A stretch of DNA of 64,000 nt from Mycoplasmatota bacterium (GTDB lineage Bacteria; Bacillota_I; Bacilli_A; Haloplasmatales; Haloplasmataceae), in NCBI GenBank assembly GCA_018394295.1, contig CP074573.1, forward strand, positions 434,001 through 498,000, given 5' to 3'. This document shows, in pieces, positions 36,839 through 43,644 of the stretch. How positions within the stretch are numbered: the first letter of the stretch is position 1; each line of letters begins with the position of its first letter. The notes beneath the pieces were generated by a model that made no database searches, had not been told where the DNA came from, and saw only the letters and a list, made by a program, of their open reading frames with translations. Both the position numbers and the translations under genes were made by a program.

Positions 36839-38326
36839 GGCTCTTTGTCAAGTAGTGTGGGTAGAGAATACCCAATAAACTGACATTAAATCAATTACGA
36901 GGATTAAGCTGAATGGCTTAGTCCTTTTTTCATTTTTCCCATTCCATGAGAAATGAGAATTCGTAGTTTAAAATGATGATAGCTTCTATAACCAAAAGCT
37001 ATACGCTTGATAACTTTTATTTTATTATTTATACCTTCAATTACACCATTTGTATAATTAGTAGACATTAGATTTAGAATATAGGATTTATTCTTACGAA
37101 TAGATTTAACTGATGTTTTCATATAAGCTGATATGTTTGGGTATTCTTGTTCAATTTGATCAAGAGTAGTTGTAAAGAGTTCTGGATTTTTGTTTTTAAT
37201 ACTATGTAAAAGGTCCTGATATAGTTCATATGTATCTCTAAGTTCCTTACTTTGATCTAGTAAATAATTTACAATATCTTCTTCACACATCATTTGTTTA
37301 AAACAATAAACTTTTCTATAATTTTTGATGTCTAATTTAGCCCGATCTTTCAATATAAGCTTCCAATAACGTTTAAACTTATTGTAGTTCTTTTTATCTT
37401 GATTCATAATTCTAACTCTAGTTTTATTTAATGAGCGAGAGATTAATTGAATAATATGGAATTTATCCATAACTATTTTAGCGTTAGGAAAGAGCATCTT
37501 TATAAGTTGAATGTAGGGCTTGTACATGTCGATAACGATTAATTTTACACTTCTCCTTGCTTTTTAGTGTATCGTTGGAAATATTTGATTAATGAATTTA
37601 AGCGTCTATCTTCAACGATATCAATTATGCTTCCATTATGAGCATCACAAAAAAGAAAAGACATAGCCCCTACTGATGATTTAACTGATTTAAATTCATC
37701 AAAACAAAGTTGTTCAGGTAAATAATTATAATTAGGCTTATGCACTTCATAGAAACTGTTTATAACACGATTTACAGTGGAATGTGATACATTATGTTCT
37801 TTGGCTAAATCACACTCAGAAATCTTATTAGAAGCTGCAAGAGCAACAGCTACTTTAGTATTATTAGATATATAACAATGCTGATTAACAATAGATGTCT
37901 TGAGAGTAAAGGTACTATTACAATGATGACATTTATAACGTTGTTTTTTAAGTTTTAAATAAGCATTCATATTAGATACTTTAGGTAAAGTTATTGTAGA
38001 TGTCTTAAAGCCATGCTTTTCAAACTGGTTATCAAATACACAACCACATGAATAACAATATTGAGGCTGATATGTGAGAGTTCCATAATAGATTTGTGAT
38101 CTAACACCCTTAATAATTTCTTCTGAGTAAAAGTTTTCATTAAAAGAAATATTTTCATCTTTTAAATTTAGTACTTTTACGATACAATTGTATTGAGACA
38201 TATTTCCAATCCTTTCATTAGTGATTTCGTCGTTATTAATTGTATCAGGATATTGGAAATCTGTCTCATTTTTTTATGCAAATTAAATGGTGTGAGTTTA
38301 TTACCCACACCAAATATTATAGAACC
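36839..38326 (-). mobile_element. ISL3-family insertion sequence (1488 bp), frameshifted transposase
   Basis: The outer ends are GGCTCTTTG at 36839 and AGAACC at 38326 (inward GGTTCTAT); both inner repeats share GTGTGGGTA. The 8-bp duplication GATTAAAC flanks it. The transposase reads on the minus strand and is broken by a frameshift. Confidence 0.85.
36904..38201 (-). pseudogene. ISL3-family transposase, frameshifted in the middle
   Basis: N-terminal part 37545-38201 (218 residues) has zinc-ribbon cysteines (CYSCGC and CHHCNSTF), HTH (VSHSTVNRVINSF) and the first catalytic Asp region (CFDEFKSVK). The C-terminal part, ending at 36904, has IDMYKPY, VMDKFHIIQLI and the final NGVIEGINNKIKVIKR with the catalytic Glu. 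The first frame stops at 37545-37547 (QGEV then stop); an apparent extra GT dinucleotide near 37548-37552 shifts the frame. Without it the reading continues as VKLIVIDM. Confidence 0.85.
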
Positions 38327-38420
38327 GATTAAACTCTTCCTTTTTTTATACTCATTATTCAGTTAATATGATAAAAATGGTATAATAGAGATAGAAAAAT
38401 TGTAGAAAATTGATGAATAT

Positions 38421-38537
38421 ATGCTACCTAAAAAAGAACTAGTACTAAGTCCATACAGTGAACTTTATGACATATTAATACCGAAGGATCATTTCTTAAG
38501 AAAATTTAATGATCTAGTTGAACTACATTTTTTGTAG
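38421..38537 (+). pseudogene. N-terminal fragment of an IS1182-type transposase
   Basis: 38 codons beginning MLPKKELVLSPYSELYD and including PKDHFLRKFNDLV, the typical start of IS1182 transposases, followed by a stop. The remaining 400 or so residues are absent; the 160 bases after it show no transposase similarity that I can recognise. Confidence 0.75.
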
Positions 38538-38613
38538 TTAATATGAAACGAATAATAAACCTGATAGGCTAGAAATATTTGATTTCATTTGTATTTACTG
38601 ATATTCGAGTAGA

Positions 38614-38653
38614 AAAAAGTTAGAAAATGAATAAAATCATTTCCTAACTTTTT
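38614..38653 (+). terminator. Hairpin at the 3' end of the IS1182-like remnant
   Basis: AAAAAGTTAG (38614-38623) with CTAACTTTTT (38644-38653), extended to a 17-bp stem with one mismatch and an ATAAAA loop. It probably terminated the lost transposase transcript. Confidence 0.65.
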
Positions 38654-38720
38654 GATTTTAATATAACTTTTGAAAAACACTTATATTTTCTGCAGTCTCA
38701 GTAAGAGCTTCCCTGATTTT

Positions 38721-39383
38721 TTATTTTTCCATTAATCTTTGTTTTAATACTTTGTCAAACTTCTCTAAGGCATATCTGTATGAAATTCTTGGCATTGTTT
38801 TTTTGTTTTTCATTAAATAATCATAGACATTATCTGGTTCAACTTCGGATAAAACTTTTAACATCCAACCATATCCTTTTAGCACAAGATAGTGGCTATC
38901 ATTCATTAAATCATCAGAGATAATAAATGGGTTAATGTTTTCATATTTATTATGTTTAATTGGATAGATTAAAATTACGGCTGCTGCTCGTCTTACAGTA
39001 AAATTTGGATGCTGGATCCATTTAAGAACATGGGTAAATAACTCGTTATTTTGACTCAATAACTCTCCAAAGGCATGGGTACAAAAATCATCACAATCAC
39101 CCCATCCAGTAATATATGTTTTAAGCCAATGTTCAAATATAGAGAAAGTTTTATGATTATACTGTTTTTTAACTCTATAAGCCCAATCATAAGCGATAAC
39201 ACCTAGTGCCCATTCACGCTCGCGAAGTAAATCTTCACAAATTGATAGTACATTAGTAATACTTTTATCTTCTAACATTTTATATAATGTTGATGAAATG
39301 GACCTAACTTTCCCTGTTTGTAAACCATTTCCTTTCGATGAATTTTCAAGCTGTTTTCTTGCCTCTGAAACAAAATTAATCAT
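38721..39383 (-). CDS. DNA alkylation repair protein, AlkD-like (HEAT repeats)
   Basis: A 220-residue all-helical protein related to AlkD DNA glycosylases that remove bulky or positively charged alkyl purines. Visible family features: EREWALGVIAYDWAYR, TYITGWGDCDDFCTHAFGELL, WIQHPNFTVRRAAAVILIYP and a C-terminal KTMPRISYRYALEKF. The COG4912-like sequences vary in catalytic residues, so activity is not certain. The shared terminator with the upstream methyltransferase is split by the IS1182-like remnant. Confidence 0.82.
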   Translation of the reverse strand: MINFVSEARKQLENSSKGNGLQTGKVRSISSTLYKMLEDKSITNVLSICEDLLREREWALGVIAYDWAYRVKKQYNHKTFSIFEHWLKTYITGWGDCDDFCTHAFGELLSQNNELFTHVLKWIQHPNFTVRRAAAVILIYPIKHNKYENINPFIISDDLMNDSHYLVLKGYGWMLKVLSEVEPDNVYDYLMKNKKTMPRISYRYALEKFDKVLKQRLMEK

Positions 39384-39655
39384 TATATTCCTACTCTCTT
39401 ATTTTCATTTTTATCAGTACATTACTTATAAATTATACAGATAAATAATTGAATTTCAATCTATTAATATATTTTTTTGTTTAACTAGCTTATAGTTATT
39501 ATATATCACTATTGATTTAGTCAAATTATAATAGAATCTATTAAAAAATTTTCTTATCAACTCATTTTGAAAGAGATGGTAAAATAAGGTATAATTAATA
39601 ATGTTTAATAAAAACGACTAAGTAATAATTATTTTAGGTTTTGATAGGGGGGCTT

Positions 39656-40359
39656 ATGGAGAGAAAGATTTTAGTAATTGATGATGATATTGAATTATGT
39701 AGATTACTTAAAAAATGTATGGAAACAGAAGGGTATAAAACTGATGTTGTCTATTCAGGAGCTGATGGTTTAAAATTGATAAATAAAAGGACTATCATTT
39801 AATTATTTTAGATGTAATGATGGCAAGAATGGATGGAATTACTACCCTTACCCATATAAGAAAAGTTAAAAATACTCCTGTTTTAATGCTTAGCGCAAAG
39901 GGTGAGGAAATGGATAAAGTTTTAGGTTTAAAATTAGGAGCTGATGATTATATTACCAAGCCATTCAGTTTATCAGAATTAACCGCTAGAGTACAATCGT
40001 TAATTCGTCGATATGTTGAATTAGGTACTGTAGTAAATAAATCCAGTAAGTTAGTGTTTGGGAAATTGGAAATTGATCCTTCTTATATGAAGGTTTCTTA
40101 TGATGGAGAAGATCTTAAGCTTACTGGAAAGGAATTCGATTTACTTTACTTTTTGGCAACAAATCCTAATCGTATTTTTACTAAAAAACAAATCTATCAA
40201 AATGTATGGTGTGATGATTATGCTTATGATGATAATAATATTATGGTTCACATTAGAAGGTTACGTAAGAAAATAGAACCAAACCCTAATTATCCAATGT
40301 ATATTTTAACTGCATGGGGAATGGGGTATAAATTTAATGGAGATGCTTTCTATGAGTAA
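39656..40359 (+). pseudogene. OmpR/PhoB-type response regulator, frameshifted in the receiver domain
   Basis: Starts at ATG 39656 (MERKILVIDDDIELC) after a G run and reads to a stop at 39800-39802. One base is missing at an A run (39785-39788): with it the frame continues through DYHLIILDVMMARMDG, the phospho-Asp site, to the DNA-binding winged helix and the stop at 40357-40359. An internal ATG at 39817 opens a 180-residue remnant that contains the winged helix (LTGKEFDLLYFL, IMVHIRRLRKKIE, AWGMGYKF). Without the missing base the receiver loses its first strands. Confidence 0.8.
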
Positions 40360-40843
40360 TGGGGAAATTATCTTATTAATATTTATTGTTTTAATCTTAT
40401 TATATTTTATAAATCGTGAAAGAAAACAAAGAATCTTAATAAAAAACACATTAGTAAGTTTAGAAGAAATACTTGAGGGAAATAAGAATCTAAAGATTTT
40501 AGTTGGAAAAAATGAGTTGGTTGCACCACTGATTTTTAAAATAAATCAATTAGTTGAATCTTATCAAATTGATCAAATTGAAATGAAAAAAACAATACAA
40601 GATAGAAAAGAATTAATGTCAAATTTATCTCATGATGTTCGTACACCGCTAACCTCAATTTTGGGCTATTTGGATGCAATCTGTGATGGGATTGCAGGAG
40701 ATGAAACGTTAGAGTACATTCACATTGTCAAAGACAAGGCATATGCATTAAAAGATTATATTGATGAATTATTTATGATTGCTCAACTAGATGCGAATGA
40801 AATACAGTTTAAGATAGAACAAATTGATATATTAACACATTAG
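40352..40843 (+). pseudogene. Sensor histidine kinase, cut off after the DHp domain
   Basis: Begins MSNGEIILLIF (a TM helix), overlaps the response regulator stop by 8 bases, and carries the phospho-acceptor motif LMSNLSHDVRTPLTSILGY. It stops at residue 163, shortly after the second DHp helix (ELFMIAQLDANE), so the entire ATP-binding domain is missing. The start at 40352 is chosen for its overlap and GGAG upstream. Together with the regulator this is a dead two-component pair. Confidence 0.85.
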
Positions 40844-41043
40844 TGATAACGATGATAAATGTATTAATTGTAAAATCAGAGTATGTTGTTTTATATCCGT
40901 GGTCCGCTGTATATATAATCATAACAAAAGATTTTATTCCTAAGTATTTGCCACTTTACTCTTATCTATCAATTTTATTAACTTTTATTATTGGTTTAGT
41001 CGGTTCAATTTTGTATTTTTTAAGTGAAGATATCAATAAATAA
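40843..41043 (+). pseudogene. C-terminal fragment of an unknown membrane protein
   Basis: A 66-codon open frame; from about residue 15 it reads as two hydrophobic helices (VVLYPWSAVYIIIT and SILLTFIIGLVGSILYFL) and a charged tail, like the tail end of a polytopic enzyme such as an acyltransferase. It joins directly to the truncated kinase, so a deletion probably fused two once separate genes. Confidence 0.5.
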
Positions 41044-41054
41044 AGATCTAGTAT

Positions 41055-41140
41055 TAATATTATACCTATCTAGTAGACATGAAATTAAAATTCATGTCTA
41101 CTAGATAGGTATTTTTAACTTTAATAATTTAGTAAAATTT
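41055..41140 (+). mobile_element. Solo left end of an IS3-like element with a perfect hairpin
   Basis: The sequence from 41055 matches the left end of the IS3 element at 22071, including ATATTATACCTAT and AGTAGACA, then AAATTAAAA, and GGTATTTT in register. Between them lies a perfect 22-bp hairpin (41062-41083 with 41091-41112, loop ATTAAAA) followed by TTTT. No transposase and no right end are present. It may now serve as a terminator. Confidence 0.65.
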
Positions 41141-41270
41141 CAAATTCATTCTATCCTTATCTTAATTAACTATTCGAGGGATACAAGCAGTAATAATATT
41201 AATATGTTGAATTTTATTATATATCTATAGTAAAATTAAGGAAAAGAAAAAAACAATAAAAAAAGGTGGG

Positions 41271-42083
41271 ATGAATTTGGCTAAAATTAATATTGGAGAT
41301 GTAAACATTTATTATGAATTAAAAGGTCATCTTGAAAGCGATGAAACAGTTGTGTTTTTAAATGGTGTCATGGCTTCAACTAGTAGTTGGAATAATCAGG
41401 TTCCTATATTCGAGAATGATTTTAAAATCTTACTTCATGATTTTAAGGGACAATTACGCTCTGACAAACCTGTTGGACCTTATACTTTTAAGGAACATGC
41501 ATATGATTTAAAAGTGTTACTCGATTATCTGGATATTAAAAAAGCACATTTTATTGGAACATCATATGGGGGAGAAGTTGGAATGCGATTTGCGATTGAT
41601 TTTCCTGAATTTGTAAAGACCTTATCTATAATAGATTCTGTTAGTGAGTTAGATGAAGTACTAAAAGGGATGGTAAGTAATTGGAAAACACTTGCTTTAA
41701 AAGACCCAAGTGATTTTTTCTCGGGAATGGTACCTACAATTTATGGAAATGAGTTTATGAAAAAAAATCATCAATTCTTAGAAGTGAGAGCGAAAGGAAT
41801 AAGTACAATCAAAGAGGATTACTTTACAGGTCAAATATATTTATATGATACATTTCTTAATGATGTAAATATGACAGATGAATTAAATAATATTAAATGT
41901 AAGACCTTAGTTATTTGTGGTGAAAATGATATTTTAAAACCAAGAAAGTTTTCAGATATAATTGTGAGTAAAATTAATCAATGTGAGTATGCGCTTATAC
42001 CTAATTGTGGTCATGTGACTATTTTTGAACAACCTGATGTGTTAAATAGCCTTTTATTAGGTTTTATTGTTAAAAATAAATAA
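41271..42083 (+). CDS. Alpha/beta-hydrolase fold protein
   Basis: A 270-residue hydrolase with FLNGVMASTSSW (oxyanion region), the nucleophile elbow FIGTSYGGEVG, the acid residue in LVICGENDILKP and the histidine in IPNCGHVTIFEQP, a complete catalytic triad. The family includes esterases, 3-oxoadipate enol-lactonases and dehalogenases; substrate unknown. AAAGGTGGG precedes the ATG. Followed by its own terminator. Confidence 0.87.
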   Translation: MNLAKINIGDVNIYYELKGHLESDETVVFLNGVMASTSSWNNQVPIFENDFKILLHDFKGQLRSDKPVGPYTFKEHAYDLKVLLDYLDIKKAHFIGTSYGGEVGMRFAIDFPEFVKTLSIIDSVSELDEVLKGMVSNWKTLALKDPSDFFSGMVPTIYGNEFMKKNHQFLEVRAKGISTIKEDYFTGQIYLYDTFLNDVNMTDELNNIKCKTLVICGENDILKPRKFSDIIVSKINQCEYALIPNCGHVTIFEQPDVLNSLLLGFIVKNK

Positions 42084-42104
42084 ATAACTAGATAGATATA
42101 ATTT

Positions 42105-42126
42105 AAGACGACTTGTCGTCTTTTTC
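42105..42126 (+). terminator. Terminator of the alpha/beta-hydrolase gene
   Basis: AAGACGAC (42105-42112), TT, GTCGTCTT (42115-42122) plus T run. Confidence 0.75.
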
Positions 42127-42195
42127 TTTTATAAACTTGAATAGACAAGTATTTTTGGTATAATGAGTTCATAAACGATAAAAGGAGAGATAGTA

Positions 42196-43281
42196 GTGAG
42201 TTTAGCTAAAGGAATAAAGATTTTAGAAGATTGCATGAAAGAAGAAATTAAAAAACAATCATTTCCCGGTATCTCTTATGTGATAGCAACAGATAAGAAT
42301 CAATTTTTTGGATATTTGGGAGATAAAGCATGGTTTCCAGAAAAAGAAGTTTTAACCGATGATACTATTTATGATTTAGCGTCATTATCTAAAGTAATAT
42401 CAACAACAACTTCTATTTTAATCCTTCTAGAAAAAGGAAAATTAAGATTAGTAGATCCTATTTCAAAATATTTAAGTGAATTCAAGCATGAAAACGTAAG
42501 AATACATCATTTATTAACTCATACTTCTGGTTTAGCTGCTGATATTCCAAGAGCGTCAACTTTAAAAAATAGAGATGAGGTTATAAATAAAGTATTTAAT
42601 CAAGAATTAATTAATCCTATTGGTGAAAAGATTGTCTACTCTGATATTGGTTATATTTTATTAGGTCTTGTTATTGAAAAAATATCAGGAAAGTCTTTAG
42701 CGGATTTTGCACGAGAAAACATTTTTGAACCATTAGATATGAAAGATACAAGTTATAATCCTATAAACATTGACCGTTGTGCTAAAACTGAGTTACGACA
42801 AGATAATGTTTTTAATGGATATTTACAAGGAAAAGTTCATGATGAAAAAGCTTTTGCCTTAGGTGGTGTAGCAGGACATGCTGGTGTATTTTCAACCACA
42901 AAAGATTTAGCTCATTTTATACAAATGATTTTAAATGATGGTTTCTACAAAAATCAACAAATTATTTCAAAAGTAACAATCGATAATCTATATAAACCTT
43001 ATGTAGTTCAAGAAAAATCGATGTTTAATTATCCATATCAACGCTCTTTAGGGTGGGAATTAAGTAGTTTTGGATTTTCATGTGGTGATTTAGTAAGTAA
43101 TGAGACTATTTTACATACTGGATTTACTGGTACTAATTTATTTATTGATAGAAAAAATAAAATAGGAATGGCTTTCTTAACCAATCATGTACACCCAAAA
43201 CGAGGAAAATCAGCATTATTTAGTGCACGACCACGATTTTCAAATATTGCGATGAGCCAAATATTACCCTATTTAAAATAA
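42196..43281 (+). CDS. Beta-lactamase-like serine hydrolase (class C/YbbE-like)
   Basis: A 361-residue penicillin-binding-protein-fold hydrolase. SxxK is ASLSK (Ser63, Lys66), the second motif is YSDIGY (in place of YxN), and the third is LHTGFTG (HTG instead of KTG). No signal peptide is visible, so it should be cytoplasmic. In Bacillus a similar gene (ybbE) stands beside namZ and nagZ; here those genes are about 18 kb downstream. Starts with GTG, AAAGGAGAG 6 bases upstream. Possibly an esterase or peptidase on cell-wall fragments. Confidence 0.87.
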   Translation: MSLAKGIKILEDCMKEEIKKQSFPGISYVIATDKNQFFGYLGDKAWFPEKEVLTDDTIYDLASLSKVISTTTSILILLEKGKLRLVDPISKYLSEFKHENVRIHHLLTHTSGLAADIPRASTLKNRDEVINKVFNQELINPIGEKIVYSDIGYILLGLVIEKISGKSLADFARENIFEPLDMKDTSYNPINIDRCAKTELRQDNVFNGYLQGKVHDEKAFALGGVAGHAGVFSTTKDLAHFIQMILNDGFYKNQQIISKVTIDNLYKPYVVQEKSMFNYPYQRSLGWELSSFGFSCGDLVSNETILHTGFTGTNLFIDRKNKIGMAFLTNHVHPKRGKSALFSARPRFSNIAMSQILPYLK

Positions 43282-43376
43282 ATAAATAAATTATAAGAGT
43301 TTTTTATATATAATTTATAGGATTCGAATTAGGTTAATAATGTTTTAATTGTAAGTAAACTAAATTTAATAAATAT

Positions 43377-43420
43377 AAAAGGTATAATAAACGACGATAA
43401 GGTTGATTTTATACCTTTTT
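43377..43420 (+). terminator. Terminator of the beta-lactamase-like gene
   Basis: AAAAGGTATAA (43377-43387) pairs with TTATACCTTTT (43409-43419), with a long loop; 95 bases after the stop. Confidence 0.6.
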
Positions 43421-43565
43421 ATTTACTAATTATTTTTATTAGGTCAATTGAATTTGAATCTCATGTAATTAATTTTTGTTTAGAATTTTTTTGTTAATTA
43501 TTATTAGTATAATTGAAAAATGGATATAATTTTCATAAAAATATAAAAATTATGGAAAATATTAC

Positions 43566-43594
43566 TTGATAAGTACAGATAATTATTGTAGAAT
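43566..43594 (+). promoter_or_regulatory. Promoter TTGATA-17-TAGAAT of the surface protein gene
   Basis: TTGATA (43566-43571) and TAGAAT (43589-43594) with 17 bases between; the operator at 43598-43612 covers the expected start of transcription. Confidence 0.6.
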
Positions 43595-43597
43595 TAA

Positions 43598-43612
43598 TGT
43601 AAAGCGATTACA
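43598..43612 (+). promoter_or_regulatory. LacI/CcpA-type operator TGTAAAGCGATTACA
   Basis: A 5-bp inverted repeat TGTAA/TTACA around AGCGA, similar to catabolite-responsive elements (TGWNANCGNTNWCA) but one base longer. It starts 4 bases after the -10 box, where bound repressor would block transcription. A related CG-centred palindrome precedes the binding-protein gene at 47177. Confidence 0.55.
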
Positions 43613-43644
43613 TTGTCGCAAATTTAAGGCAGAGGAGATATGAT

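Larger units (their letters stand above)
36831..38334. repeat. 8-bp target-site duplication GATTAAAC of the ISL3-like element
   Basis: GATTAAAC at 36831-36838 and 38327-38334 directly borders the ISL3-like ends. The joined sequence would be AAAAGGAAGATTAAAC continuing TCTTCC and seven T: a terminator hairpin with the repeat across its loop. Confidence 0.85.
36787..38699 (+). mobile_element. IS1182-like element, internally deleted, carrying a nested ISL3-like element
   Basis: Ends are GAGACTGC (from 36787) and GCAGTCTC (to 38699). They are flanked by the 9-bp direct repeat AGTAAGAGC at 36778-36786 and 38700-38708. Inside are a leader with promoter-like TATAAT, only the first 38 codons of an IS1182-type transposase, and a 3' end with a strong hairpin (38614-38653). 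The middle of the transposase is missing and a 1488-bp ISL3-like element is inserted in the leader. Confidence 0.7.
43282..43644. other. 363-base intergenic region with terminator, promoter and operator
   Basis: Holds the terminator of the beta-lactamase-like gene (43377-43420), about 140 bases of AT-rich sequence (43421-43560) in which I see no gene or structured RNA, and the promoter-operator of the surface protein gene (43566-43612). Confidence 0.6.

Noticed and set aside
33727-41115. The accessory region as a defence island
   Set aside because: No restriction, toxin-antitoxin, nuclease or CRISPR genes were recognised; only Nmad3-type and methyltransferase genes, which is too little.
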